A DNA stretch of 14,485 nucleotides from Bacteroidota bacterium (lineage in GTDB: Bacteria > Bacteroidota > Bacteroidia > Chitinophagales > Saprospiraceae), in assembly GCA_024277695.1 (NCBI GenBank), contig JAJRUR010000286.1, positions 1 to 14,485 on the forward strand, given 5' to 3'. The notes under the pieces are model-generated. The model ran no database searches. It saw nothing but the letters and a program-made list of their open reading frames with translations, and was not told the DNA's origin. This document shows positions 1-8,660 of this stretch, in pieces. Each line of letters opens with the position of its first letter. Position 1 is the first letter of the stretch. The translations under genes and the position numbers were made by a program.

Positions 1-2378
1 AAAAAAATCCCGAATGGGCAGCTGAATATCACGAATTAAAAACGGCTGAAGGCTATCAAAAGCCCGATGGGTTTGACATCTATATGCGCAATATGCAGCG
101 TCAACAATATGCCGCACGAAACACTTCGGCATTGCACAATGTCCACGAAATGGGCCCATCCAACATCGGGGGACGTACGCGCACCTTTATTTTTGATCGA
201 ACTACACCGGATCGCTATTTATGTGGGGCAATTTCAGGTGGTCTTTGGGAAAGTCTCGATGCCGGAGAGACCTGGCACCCAAAAGATATCCATGACCAGA
301 ATGTCAATATCAGTTCGATGGACCAAAGCATATTAGACCCGCAGATCATCTACTACAGTACGGGCGAAGTCACGGGCAATTCGGCAGGAATCGGTGGAGT
401 CGGAGTCTTTAAGAGTACGGATGCCGGGCAGAACTTTGAATTATTAGAAAACACTTCTTTGATCTACAATCGTACATGGCGTATTGCTTGTTCGAAGCTG
501 GATACACATACGGTTTTTTTGGCGCACCGCAATGGTTTATCCGCATCAAGGGATGGAGGAAAGAACTGGGAGGAACTCATCTTATCACAAGTCACAGATG
601 TAGAGACACTCCCCGATGGATCTGTCTGGGCAGGAGTACATAGTCGAGGAGTGATGTATTCGCCGGATGGATCCGAAGGCAGTTTTGTTTTTGTAGGTAC
701 TGACACCCTCCCCCAAGAAGGATTTCGGCGTGTCGAAATCGCTGTATCGCCTTCAGATAAAGATATCATATATGTAGCATACGAGGATGCCTCTACTAGA
801 AAACTGTTGGATATCTACAAATCTTCTGACGGGGGTACTACTTGGTCCAAACTCCCCCATCCGGAAGATCAAAATATATTTTTCAATTATTCTTGGTATT
901 GTTTGGCTCTCCAAGTACACCCCAGTAATCCCGATATAGTATTGATCGGTTCGGTAGGAGCCGGATATACGACAGACGGGGGGCTAAACTGGACTGCTTT
1001 TGGTTCTGTATTTGGGCATGTGGATCGACATTTTTTTGCATTTGATCCCTTTGATGAGGATAGATTCATCATCGGGAGTGACGGCGGCTTGGATGAGGGA
1101 TACTCCGGGACGATACCTTTTGAGTCTGTAGCCAATCTCAATAACGGACTCAATATCACACAATTCTATACGGGTAGTTATCATCCACATCAAGACATTG
1201 CTATAGGCGGCACACAAGATAACGGCACATTGCTCAGTAATCAAGAGGACATGGAGTTTTTGCACATTTTTGGTGGTGACGGCTCTTTCAATGCTATCAA
1301 CCCCAGTGATACGGACAATGCTTATGTATCTTACCAGCGAGGCTTTGTCTATCGTTCTGATGATTTTAGTTCTTGGCGTACTTGGGATTATATCATGAGT
1401 GATCTGGATATAAATAATGACGGAAGCATAGACGATCGTGTGTATTTTATCAATCCAATATATATTGATGGCAATCACACAGATAAGCTGTACTTCCCTA
1501 CCAGAGACCGTCTATGGACATCGGATAATCGTGGTAATAATTGGTATCCGATGACGGATCCAATAGAAAACCTCTATGTGGTACGCTCGCGCAGTGTAGA
1601 TGATACGACAACCGTGGCATTTTTGGCAGGTATCGGACAATTTTATCGTATCCGGAATATTCTCGATCACGGTCAAGGTGAAGAAATCAATCTCCTATCC
1701 AGTATACCGCCATCGATAGAAGATGGTTTTATCAAAGATTTTGAATTTCATCCCACCTATGACTCCGTACTTTTTGTGTGTTTGGCCTCCTACTCTACCC
1801 AAGCGCGTGTTTGGAAAGTCTCCGATGCTCTTTCGGACATGCCAATCTGGACTTCTATAAGCGGGGATTTGCCGACAGGACTACCGGTCAATGGAATAGT
1901 TATCTCCGACCAAGACCCTCAAACTATGGTTATTGCAACTGATTATGGTGTATATAGTACGATCAACGGCGGAGAAAATTGGATATTGGAAGAGGGCATC
2001 CCCAATGTACCTGTCCATGAGGTCAAACTAAATGTTGCGCTGAACAAACTCTACTTTTATACCCATGGACGTGGGATTTGGTCTGCTGAACTCGATCTAC
2101 CGGTCAGTACACAAGAGTTGGCAAATACAGCTACCATAAAACTCCAGGTATATCCCAACCCTGCAGTCAGCTATATCCGATTTGGTACACCCAAGGACTT
2201 TGTCGCACGCCGGGCATATATCCTCTCTATGCAAGGACAGCAGATAAGCCGCTATGAACTCCAACCCGATCAGGATCAACTGCCTATATCCGAGTTGATG
2301 CCGGGAAGCTACATCTTATGGCTCAGAGATCCATCAGGACGTATGGCAAGCAGAGCGTTCATCAAAGCAAAAAATTAA
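1..2378 (+). CDS. Secreted BNR/sortilin-type repeat protein with T9SS sorting tail (5' partial)
   Basis: The reading frame is already open at base 3 and runs without a stop to 2378, so the gene begins upstream of the window; the ATG at 84 is only an internal methionine. Seven or so BNR/Asp-box-like motifs (S/T-x-D-x-G-x-x-W) are visible, for example at 252-275 (SLDAGETW), 414, 546, 822-845, 969-992, about 1518 and 1959-1982. They imply a beta-propeller fold of the VPS10/sialidase/photosystem-stability-factor type. A D-x-N-x-D-G-x-I-D-D loop at 1407-1436 looks like a calcium-binding EF-hand or dockerin-type loop. From about 2142 the protein ends in a type A Por-secretion sorting domain (VYPNPA, then SMQGQ and a GSYILWL strand), which marks export across the outer membrane by T9SS and surface attachment or release. 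No catalytic residues can be named, so adhesin, glycan binder or hydrolase all remain possible. The family and export route are firm; the substrate is unknown. Confidence 0.88.
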   Translation, partial: KNPEWAAEYHELKTAEGYQKPDGFDIYMRNMQRQQYAARNTSALHNVHEMGPSNIGGRTRTFIFDRTTPDRYLCGAISGGLWESLDAGETWHPKDIHDQNVNISSMDQSILDPQIIYYSTGEVTGNSAGIGGVGVFKSTDAGQNFELLENTSLIYNRTWRIACSKLDTHTVFLAHRNGLSASRDGGKNWEELILSQVTDVETLPDGSVWAGVHSRGVMYSPDGSEGSFVFVGTDTLPQEGFRRVEIAVSPSDKDIIYVAYEDASTRKLLDIYKSSDGGTTWSKLPHPEDQNIFFNYSWYCLALQVHPSNPDIVLIGSVGAGYTTDGGLNWTAFGSVFGHVDRHFFAFDPFDEDRFIIGSDGGLDEGYSGTIPFESVANLNNGLNITQFYTGSYHPHQDIAIGGTQDNGTLLSNQEDMEFLHIFGGDGSFNAINPSDTDNAYVSYQRGFVYRSDDFSSWRTWDYIMSDLDINNDGSIDDRVYFINPIYIDGNHTDKLYFPTRDRLWTSDNRGNNWYPMTDPIENLYVVRSRSVDDTTTVAFLAGIGQFYRIRNILDHGQGEEINLLSSIPPSIEDGFIKDFEFHPTYDSVLFVCLASYSTQARVWKVSDALSDMPIWTSISGDLPTGLPVNGIVISDQDPQTMVIATDYGVYSTINGGENWILEEGIPNVPVHEVKLNVALNKLYFYTHGRGIWSAELDLPVSTQELANTATIKLQVYPNPAVSYIRFGTPKDFVARRAYILSMQGQQISRYELQPDQDQLPISELMPGSYILWLRDPSGRMASRAFIKAKN

Positions 2379-2398
2379 ATAAAACTTTTGGCTATAGC

Positions 2399-2429
2399 TT
2401 TGTTTATTTAGATCCAATCATTATCTTTG
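2399..2429 (+). promoter_or_regulatory. Probable promoter of rpsT (Bacteroidota type)
   Basis: A perfect -7 box TATCTTTG lies at 2422-2429 (consensus TAnnTTTG) with TTTG at 2399-2402 as the -33 element, spaced by 19 bases. The start site would fall near 2435, leaving a leader of about 19 bases before the rpsT ATG at 2454. It starts just after the stop of the upstream gene, so rpsT is likely transcribed independently. Confidence 0.65.
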
Positions 2430-2453
2430 CGTTCTTTTTAGAAATATAAGTAT

Positions 2454-2708
2454 ATGGCAAACCATCAATCTGCAAAGAAAAGAGTAAGACAAGACGCTGT
2501 AAAGCGACTTAGAAACCGCTATTACAAGAAGACAACGCGTACCGCGATAGCTCGTTTGCGCGAAATGACTGACAAGCAAGAAGCTTTGAAGTTTTTACCT
2601 CAAGTAGTTAGTCGTATAGACAAACTCGTCAAGTCTAACAATTGGCATAAAAACAAAGCTGCCAATATCAAGAGCAAACTGATGAAGCATGTCGCCTCTT
2701 TGAGTTAA
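2454..2708 (+). CDS. rpsT: Small ribosomal subunit protein S20 (bS20)
   Basis: This 84-residue, strongly basic protein begins MANHQSAKKRVRQ and continues with the helical Lys/Arg-rich pattern (KRLRNRYYKKTTRTAI, then a conserved HKNKAANIKSKL segment near the C-terminus) typical of bacterial S20. S20 binds 16S rRNA directly during early 30S assembly, and its length is normal for the family. The gene has its own promoter-like boxes upstream and a strong hairpin terminator downstream, so it appears to be a single-gene unit. There is no clear Shine-Dalgarno sequence before the ATG, which is usual in this phylum. The neighbours on both sides are unrelated to translation. Confidence 0.97.
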   Translation: MANHQSAKKRVRQDAVKRLRNRYYKKTTRTAIARLREMTDKQEALKFLPQVVSRIDKLVKSNNWHKNKAANIKSKLMKHVASLS

Positions 2709-2737
2709 GAACAAAATTTTTTCCCAAAAGGACAGAA

Positions 2738-2771
2738 GCTCAATGTATCCATAGTACATTGGGCTTTTTTT
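2738..2771 (+). terminator. Intrinsic terminator after rpsT
   Basis: A 10-bp stem (2738-2747 with 2755-2764, one T-G pair) closes a 7-base loop and is followed by seven T residues at 2765-2771. It lies 29 bases after the rpsT stop and separates it from the SusC gene. Confidence 0.85.
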
Positions 2772-2786
2772 GTTTCAGACTTTATT

Positions 2787-2832
2787 TTTTAGTCTAGTGG
2801 CAGCGTCTTAATAGTAGGAAATCGGACTAAAA
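2787..2832. repeat. 8-bp inverted repeat in the susC leader region
   Basis: TTTTAGTC (2787-2794) and GACTAAAA (2825-2832) are perfect inverted repeats separated by 30 bases, 145 bases or more ahead of the SusC start. They could frame an operator or a weak RNA hairpin, but eight AT-rich pairs may be chance. Nothing else structured is seen in 2772-2977. Confidence 0.25.
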
Positions 2833-2977
2833 TGAGTATTGATAGAAAAAATTATTGCTCTATTTTCATAAAAATGCAAACATTCTACTATATTTAACCG
2901 GTAAAGAGGTTCTTCATTAGTTCCTTGTAACAGTATTTTGACATTACTATTCTTTTTTTAAATCAAAAAAACATCTT

Positions 2978-5965
2978 ATGAAGCAGTTTACAAAAATCCA
3001 AATTCTATTTGTTTTGGTCCTCGTATCGTTCGGGTTACAAGCTCAGTTTACGGCTAGTGGCATCGTTCGAGATGAAACCGGTGAATCATTGATCGGGGTA
3101 TCAGTTAGTATTGCAGGTACGACGATCGGAACAGTATCAGACATTGATGGGAGCTACTCTCTATCGGTGCCCACAGACCAAGCTACAATTGTTTATTCTT
3201 ATCTGGGTTATGAAACGGCTCAGATTGAAATTACGCCATCCAATGCAGTCAACGACATAGTGTTGAGACCATCATCTACCAAGTTGGATGAAGTAGTGGT
3301 GACGGGACTTGCATCGAGTGTAAAGCGGAGCAATCTTGCTAACGCTGTTGAATCTATTGGTGCTGCCGAACTGACCGGCGTCACTTCACAACCTACAATG
3401 GAAGGAGCACTCTACGGTAAACTGAAGGGTGCAGAGATTCGATCCAATTCCGGAGCTCCAGGTGGAGGTATGTCTATCAAACTGCGGGGAGTTACTTCTA
3501 TATTTGGAGGTCAGCAACCGCTCTACATTGTTGATGGAGTATTTGTGGACAATTCGACGATCAGTCTAGGAACCAATATAGTTTCAGCAGCTGCCGGAGG
3601 TGGTAATACAGCTACCAACCAAGACGATGCATCTAACCGTATAGCAGACCTCGTTACGGAGGATATCGAATCGATTGAAGTGCTTAAAGGAGCATCTGCA
3701 TCAGGTATCTACGGATCTCGAGCTGCAGCAGGCGTAGTCATTATTACCACAAAAAGAGGTAAAGCCGGCAAACCGGTAGCAAAATTTTCTCAAAGTATAG
3801 GAACTACTTCCGCTATCAGACTACTCGGTCAGAGAGACTACGGCTCTCGCGAAAACATTGTCAATCTATTTGGCGAAAGTGCAGGAGAACTCTTTGATAA
3901 AAACGGTATTACAGACTACGAAAAAGAACTCTTCGGCAACTCAGGATTACTTTCTACGTCCCAACTTAGTTATAGTGGAGGTAACGACAAGACTACATAT
4001 TATTTGAGTGGCGTCTATAAAAATGAAGACGGCATTGTAAAAAATACAGGATATAATAAAGCATCAATTAGAGCAAATTTGACACATAACCTAACCGACT
4101 GGTTAAAACTTGAGTTTACATCTAACTTTGTCAACGCACAGTCAGATCGTGGTTTTTTTAACAATGGTAACACGAATACTACGGTAGGCTATGCTCGAGC
4201 TTTTACTTATCCTTGGGAAAACCTTTTTCAGGATGAAGCCGGCGTATGGCCTGCAGGAGGAGCCGGATCTAATATTTTAGAAACAGTTGATCAAGTGACA
4301 AACCGCGAAAATGTTGATCGCTTCTTTTCGAGTGCAGTAGTCAATGCCAGACTCTTTACGACCACTAACCAAAGTTTAAGATTTATAGGTACTTTTGGTA
4401 TGGACAAATACAATCTTTTGACATCTGCGCTATTTCCTAGTTCGCTCTCCTTTTTCCGAGCTGATGGAACACTTGGCGGGGTATCGATTCAAGGCAATAC
4501 ACGCAGTCAAATCAACCGCTTAGCCGGATTTTTTGTACATGACTTCTATACAGATAGTGGTCTATCCTTCAGTACGCAATTTGGTTTGACCGGAGAAAAT
4601 TTTGATAGAAATACTGTAATAGCTACAGCATCCGGTCTGAATGGTGTAGAAACTAGTTTGAGTCAAGCTGCTAATCAAGCACTCAATCAATTTGAAATCA
4701 TCCAAAAAGACCGTGGATTTTTCGTACAAGAAGAAGTTAATTTCAATGATAAGATATTGTTTACCGTAGGTTTGCGTGGAGACAAATCAACCAATAACGG
4801 TGATGCGAACAAACTCTATTATTATCCAAAATTTAATGCTGCCATTAACCTGCACGAATTTGATTTTTGGAATGCCGAAGGAAGTATCAATCAGTTCAAG
4901 CTTAGAGCTGCTTACGGTGAGGCCGGTACATTTGCAGGATTTAATGATCGATTTAACTCTCTAAATAGTGTATTGATCGGTGGCAATTCAGGACTTATCA
5001 CCAGTACTTTACTCGGTAACACTACTGTGGGTCCGGAGAGACAAAAAGAATTAGAACTGGGATTTGACCTATCTTTACTCAATAATAAAGTAAGTCTAGA
5101 AGCTACATTCTACAACAAAAATGTAGATGATGTATTGCTCCGAGCAAATATTCCTACCTCCACAGGTTTTACACGTAAAGTAGTCAACGCTGCTGCACTT
5201 AATAATCAAGGGATTGAGCTTTCGTTAGGCATCAGACCGATTGACTCGGATCGATTGAAGTGGACAACACAATTCAACTGGTGGAAAAACAACTCAGAAG
5301 TCACACGATTGGATATACCGGCATTTAATTTGGGAGGTTTTGCAGCAAGTTTGGGACAGTATAGAATACAAGAAGGCAAAAGCGCTACACAAATTGTGGG
5401 TACTTATGATAAGGAGGATTGTAATAGTCAGGATGACTGTAGTAACATAGATCCGGATGGAGATGGATTTAGAGTTTATGGAGATGCAGAAGCAGATTTT
5501 AATTTAGGCTGGATCAATAGTCTGAAATTCGGAAATTTTGATTTTTCTATGGTATGGCACCTAAAGCAGGGAGGAGACGGAGTCAACCTCTCTACACTTC
5601 TATTTGATTTGGGCGGAACTACTTGGGACTATGATGACATAACTCTAGACCCTGATGGAGAAATAGTAAATGGCGAATATAGAACTTCAGAATGGTTTGC
5701 AGGAAATGCCGGTCCTTGGATAGAAGATGCCTCTTATTTGAGAATGCGGGAGATCGGTCTATACTACAATATCCCTGAATCTGTTGCAAGTTTTGCCAAT
5801 CTCAGAATAGGTGTTTCAGGAAGGAACTTGATCAATATATTTGACTATAACAGCTATGACCCTGAGGTATCAAATTTTGGAGGAAATGTCTTAGCAAATA
5901 GTATCGAAGTGACACCATTTCCAAGTAGTAAACGAGTTAATTTCCACCTATCTGCCACTTTTTAA
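2978..5965 (+). CDS. SusC/RagA-type TonB-dependent outer-membrane transporter
   Basis: This 995-residue protein is the barrel of a SusCD nutrient importer, taking up oligosaccharides, peptides or other large substrates with energy from TonB-ExbBD. A signal peptide covers about residues 1-22 (cleavage probably LQA/Q). It is followed by a carboxypeptidase-D-regulatory-like domain (about 25-100), then the plug domain with the VVVTG motif (106-110), YIVDGV (183-188) and the SusC signature IEVLKGASASGIYGSRAAAGVVIITTKRG (around 233-261). The rest is the beta-barrel, ending in an aromatic final strand (FHLSATF). There is no N-terminal STN domain, so direct signalling to an anti-sigma factor is not expected. 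An acidic insert with two cysteines and a DPDGDG stretch (about 5410-5470) may be a calcium-binding loop. Its SusD partner follows 30 bases downstream. The 269-base leader has no good TAnnTTTG box that I can find. The substrate cannot be told from sequence. Confidence 0.96.
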   Translation: MKQFTKIQILFVLVLVSFGLQAQFTASGIVRDETGESLIGVSVSIAGTTIGTVSDIDGSYSLSVPTDQATIVYSYLGYETAQIEITPSNAVNDIVLRPSSTKLDEVVVTGLASSVKRSNLANAVESIGAAELTGVTSQPTMEGALYGKLKGAEIRSNSGAPGGGMSIKLRGVTSIFGGQQPLYIVDGVFVDNSTISLGTNIVSAAAGGGNTATNQDDASNRIADLVTEDIESIEVLKGASASGIYGSRAAAGVVIITTKRGKAGKPVAKFSQSIGTTSAIRLLGQRDYGSRENIVNLFGESAGELFDKNGITDYEKELFGNSGLLSTSQLSYSGGNDKTTYYLSGVYKNEDGIVKNTGYNKASIRANLTHNLTDWLKLEFTSNFVNAQSDRGFFNNGNTNTTVGYARAFTYPWENLFQDEAGVWPAGGAGSNILETVDQVTNRENVDRFFSSAVVNARLFTTTNQSLRFIGTFGMDKYNLLTSALFPSSLSFFRADGTLGGVSIQGNTRSQINRLAGFFVHDFYTDSGLSFSTQFGLTGENFDRNTVIATASGLNGVETSLSQAANQALNQFEIIQKDRGFFVQEEVNFNDKILFTVGLRGDKSTNNGDANKLYYYPKFNAAINLHEFDFWNAEGSINQFKLRAAYGEAGTFAGFNDRFNSLNSVLIGGNSGLITSTLLGNTTVGPERQKELELGFDLSLLNNKVSLEATFYNKNVDDVLLRANIPTSTGFTRKVVNAAALNNQGIELSLGIRPIDSDRLKWTTQFNWWKNNSEVTRLDIPAFNLGGFAASLGQYRIQEGKSATQIVGTYDKEDCNSQDDCSNIDPDGDGFRVYGDAEADFNLGWINSLKFGNFDFSMVWHLKQGGDGVNLSTLLFDLGGTTWDYDDITLDPDGEIVNGEYRTSEWFAGNAGPWIEDASYLRMREIGLYYNIPESVASFANLRIGVSGRNLINIFDYNSYDPEVSNFGGNVLANSIEVTPFPSSKRVNFHLSATF

Positions 5966-5995
5966 ATCTTACACAATTAAAAAATAATCATTGAT

Positions 5996-7303
5996 ATGAA
6001 AAATATAAATAATTTACTCATCATCATATTTAGCCTGAGTATGCTATCCTGCAATTTGGACCCTGTCATCAACCCTAATGGACCGACGGTCGAAAATTAT
6101 GAACAAGGTGCATCCAAGGCTCAGCTTCAATTATTAGTCAACGGTCTCGAAGCATCCCTCCGTAACGATATGGAGTTTTACTATCAGACAGTAAGTATAG
6201 TAGGTAGAGAATACTATGATCTAAATGGTACAGACCCTAGATACACCGGTGAACTACTAGGCGCTGGAGAGGGCGCAGGTGCATTGGATGATAACGGTTT
6301 TTTGACAACGAGATCATTTGGAGCGAGATACCGAAGTGCTAGAAATGCTCAATTGCTTCTCAATGCTGTAGCTAATAGTAACGCGGGCCTGTCTGCTGCG
6401 GATATGTCCGGGTATAATGCTTTTGCCAAAACTATGATGGCATACAACCTTTTGTTGGTCTTAAATCGACAGTACGAAAATGGAATTAGAAGCGATATAT
6501 CCGACCCTAATAACTTAGGTTCATATACCGATTATCAAAATGGTCTCGGAGTGATTAACTCTATGCTGGACGCAGCGATAAGCGATGCAAATAGTGCAGG
6601 TTCAAGTTTTGCGTTTACTTTATCCTCTGGTTTTGACGGATTTGATACGCCGAGTTCTTTTGCTAGTTTTATCCAAGCACTCAAAGCCAGAGTAGAGATG
6701 TATAATAATAATCCCGGAGCTGTATTGAGTGCTTTAAGTGCTTCTTTTATGGATATGAATGGAGATTTGAACACGGGTGTCTATCATATATTTAGTGGGG
6801 CAGGAAACGATCGTCTGAATCCACTCTTTTACGCCCTTGGACAAAATAAATATATGGCACATACAAGTTTTGTATCTGATGCTGAACCTAGTGATACAAG
6901 GCTAAATAAAGTTGTAGAACTGGATGAAGAAGTATCTATAGACAATCTATCATCTACTTATCAAGTACAACTCTATACAAGCAGTACCCAACCCGTTGGT
7001 ATCATTAGAAATGAAGAATTAATTTTGTTGGCGGCTGAAGCCAATATCTCCTCCAATCCCGCAGCAGCAATGAATGCGATCAATGTCATCAGAAATGCGC
7101 ACGGATTGGATAATTACTCCGGAGGAAATTCTGTTGAAGAACTTACCAATGAAGTCCTCAAACAAAGGAGATATTCGCTTTTTGGAGAAGGGCATCGTTG
7201 GATCGATATGCGTAGGCACAATAAACTTGGCGAACTGCCACTGGACAGACCGGGTGATGAAGTCTTTGTACAGTTCCCAAGACCCGTACTCGAAATAGAA
7301 TAG
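5996..7303 (+). CDS. SusD/RagB-type outer-membrane substrate-binding lipoprotein
   Basis: This 435-residue protein is the lid that captures substrate over the SusC barrel. The N-terminus is a lipoprotein signal with a loose lipobox (MLSC, Cys19), predicting a lipid-anchored, surface-exposed protein. The C-terminal part carries typical SusD features: an NEELILLAAEA helix with AMNAINVIRNAHGL (the TPR-like core), and RRYSLFGEGHRWIDMRR close to the end (about residues 390-410). At 435 residues it is somewhat shorter than many SusD proteins, which often run near 500 or more, but both ends look intact. It sits 30 bases after the SusC gene, so the two are surely co-transcribed. No glycoside hydrolase, sulfatase, peptidase or regulator accompanies the pair inside the window, so it is not a recognisable polysaccharide-utilisation locus and its ligand is unknown. 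Confidence 0.93.
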   Translation: MKNINNLLIIIFSLSMLSCNLDPVINPNGPTVENYEQGASKAQLQLLVNGLEASLRNDMEFYYQTVSIVGREYYDLNGTDPRYTGELLGAGEGAGALDDNGFLTTRSFGARYRSARNAQLLLNAVANSNAGLSAADMSGYNAFAKTMMAYNLLLVLNRQYENGIRSDISDPNNLGSYTDYQNGLGVINSMLDAAISDANSAGSSFAFTLSSGFDGFDTPSSFASFIQALKARVEMYNNNPGAVLSALSASFMDMNGDLNTGVYHIFSGAGNDRLNPLFYALGQNKYMAHTSFVSDAEPSDTRLNKVVELDEEVSIDNLSSTYQVQLYTSSTQPVGIIRNEELILLAAEANISSNPAAAMNAINVIRNAHGLDNYSGGNSVEELTNEVLKQRRYSLFGEGHRWIDMRRHNKLGELPLDRPGDEVFVQFPRPVLEIE

Positions 7304-7333
7304 TTTCATCTATTTATGGTTTTGAATAGTTAG

Positions 7334-7365
7334 AAAAAAGGCTACTACTCTGTAGCCTTTTTTTT
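7334..7365 (+). terminator. Intrinsic terminator after the SusCD pair
   Basis: GGCTAC (7340-7345) pairs with GTAGCC (7352-7357) around a 6-base loop. It is preceded by six A residues and followed by eight T residues (7358-7365), so the stem can extend through A-T pairs. It lies about 30 bases after the SusD stop. The flanking A and T runs would also let it work in the reverse direction. Confidence 0.85.
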
Positions 7366-7418
7366 ATAGATTAGAATCTCAAGTGTCCGAATTTTACTTA
7401 ACCATGGACTTAAAAAAC

Positions 7419-7426
7419 TATCTTTG
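7419..7426 (+). promoter_or_regulatory. Probable -7 promoter box for the gamma-CA/pnuC unit
   Basis: TATCTTTG is identical to the box in front of rpsT and ends 20 bases before the ATG at 7447, which places a start site near 7432. No clean TTG is seen at -33; only a TTTA at about 7393-7396 lies in range, so the upstream half is weak. Confidence 0.5.
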
Positions 7427-7446
7427 AGCTCTCATGTTATCCTTTT

Positions 7447-8052
7447 ATGATCTATCAATATAAAGAGTATGTACCTGTAATCCATCAAGGAGCTTTCGTG
7501 CATCCACAGGCCACCGTGATAGGCAATGTAATTATCAGTGACGGAGTCTATATCGGTCCCGGTGCAGTGCTGAGGGGGGATTTTGGACAGATCATCATCG
7601 AGGAAGGGTCCAATGTTCAGGAAAACTGTACTATCCATATGTTTCCGGGAGTAACAGTACATCTGCACAAAAATTCGCATATAGGACATGGGGCAATTAT
7701 CCACGGTGCTATCATCAAAGAAAACTGTCTTATCGGTATGCAGGCCGTCATTATGGACCAAGCAATAATAGGATCTGAATCGATTGTGGGTGCCTTGACT
7801 TTTGTCAAAACCAAATCCGAAATACCACCACGATCTCTCGTCGTAGGTAATCCTGCCAAAATTATCAAGCAAGTCTCTGACGAAATGATCCAATGGAAGA
7901 CCAAAGGTACTGAGATCTACCAACAGCTAGCTGCAGAGGCACACCAAAACATCATACCATGTGAGCCCCTTAGACATACTCCACCGGGGCGCAAAATACA
8001 ATCGGGTGATTTTGAGCCCTGGCAAGAAAACGCATCATCCGGTAAGGCATAA
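7447..8052 (+). CDS. Gamma-carbonic-anhydrase-like hexapeptide-repeat protein (PaaY/YrdA group)
   Basis: This 201-residue protein is built of left-handed beta-helix hexapeptide repeats (I/V-G-x-x-x-x pattern from about residue 18 to 135) followed by a C-terminal helix. Proteins of this family form trimers with a metal site between subunits. The metal ligands of gamma-carbonic anhydrase are present: His64 in the CTIH motif, and His81 and His86 in HIGHGAIIH with the family spacing of five. The RGD motif (Arg43, Asp45) and a Gln at 48 are also kept. The acidic loop glutamate of archaeal Cam is not evident, so carbonic anhydrase activity is possible but not assured. Related proteins include PaaY, a thioesterase linked to phenylacetate breakdown, but no paa genes are seen here. 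The pnuC gene follows 23 bases downstream, suggesting one transcript. The fold is certain; the exact reaction is not. Confidence 0.85.
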   Translation: MIYQYKEYVPVIHQGAFVHPQATVIGNVIISDGVYIGPGAVLRGDFGQIIIEEGSNVQENCTIHMFPGVTVHLHKNSHIGHGAIIHGAIIKENCLIGMQAVIMDQAIIGSESIVGALTFVKTKSEIPPRSLVVGNPAKIIKQVSDEMIQWKTKGTEIYQQLAAEAHQNIIPCEPLRHTPPGRKIQSGDFEPWQENASSGKA

Positions 8053-8075
8053 AGTATTTATCCATCAGAGATACT

Positions 8076-8660
8076 ATGGAGTTTCAAGTCATTGCACAAA
8101 TCATCGCTACCATCAGTGGAGTGGCTTGTGTCTATCTTCAGACCAAAGAAAAAATAATCGCTTGGCCTTTGGGTATATTGAGTGTGAGCATTTTGGCGCT
8201 TATATTTTATCATTCATCGCTCTACTCCGACCTGCTGCTCCATATAATATTCATTATTTTAAATTTTTACGGGTGGTGGCAGTGGTCAGCTTCCGGTACA
8301 CAGAGACAATCTTCCCTAGCTATTCGTAGCTTGAGCTATACATCTTTTATTTTGTGGAGTATAGTCGTACTCTTAGGAGCTTGGGGTCTCGGTCATGTGA
8401 TGCTCTCTACATTTGGTGCCTCGATGGCATACTATGATGCCTTTACGACTTCGGGTAGTTTGGCAGCCCAATTTCTGCTGGCGCGCAAGATAAAAGAGAA
8501 CTGGATTTTTTGGATTATTGTAGATCTCGTGGCGATCGTTGTGTACATAATCAAGGGACTGCATATTGTAGCCCTACTTTTCGTAGTATATCTCGTACTC
8601 TCTATAATCGGCTATCGCTCATGGAGCAAAAGTTCCCTACGGCTTATACCAAATACTTAG
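8076..8660 (+). CDS. pnuC: PnuC-family vitamin transporter (probably nicotinamide riboside)
   Basis: This 194-residue, very hydrophobic protein has about seven predicted membrane segments. It carries the family hallmark NFYGWWQW (about residues 63-70) and the early WPLGILSVSILALIFY segment. PnuC proteins facilitate diffusion of nicotinamide riboside across the inner membrane, and trapping depends on phosphorylation by NadR or another kinase. Close relatives carry thiamine (PnuT) or riboflavin (PnuX). No TPP or FMN riboswitch can fit in the 23 bases upstream, and no thiamine kinase is adjacent, so nicotinamide riboside is the default guess. No NadR-type kinase is visible either. The gene follows the hexapeptide protein in the same direction. 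Its TAG stop (8658-8660) overlaps the stop codon of the convergent transaldolase gene. Confidence 0.9.
   Translation: MEFQVIAQIIATISGVACVYLQTKEKIIAWPLGILSVSILALIFYHSSLYSDLLLHIIFIILNFYGWWQWSASGTQRQSSLAIRSLSYTSFILWSIVVLLGAWGLGHVMLSTFGASMAYYDAFTTSGSLAAQFLLARKIKENWIFWIIVDLVAIVVYIIKGLHIVALLFVVYLVLSIIGYRSWSKSSLRLIPNT

Noticed and set aside
984..1478. 164-codon open frame on the minus strand
   Set aside because: It lies wholly antisense to the BNR repeat gene, has no family features and an unusual Ile/Thr-rich composition; the plus-strand frame has clear domains.
7432..7923. 163-codon open frame on the minus strand
   Set aside because: It is antisense to the hexapeptide-repeat gene, whose repeats and metal-binding histidines are unmistakable.
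8053..8075. A riboswitch ahead of pnuC
   Set aside because: PnuC-family genes often have TPP or NAD-related riboswitches, but only 23 bases separate it from the upstream gene and no such structure fits.
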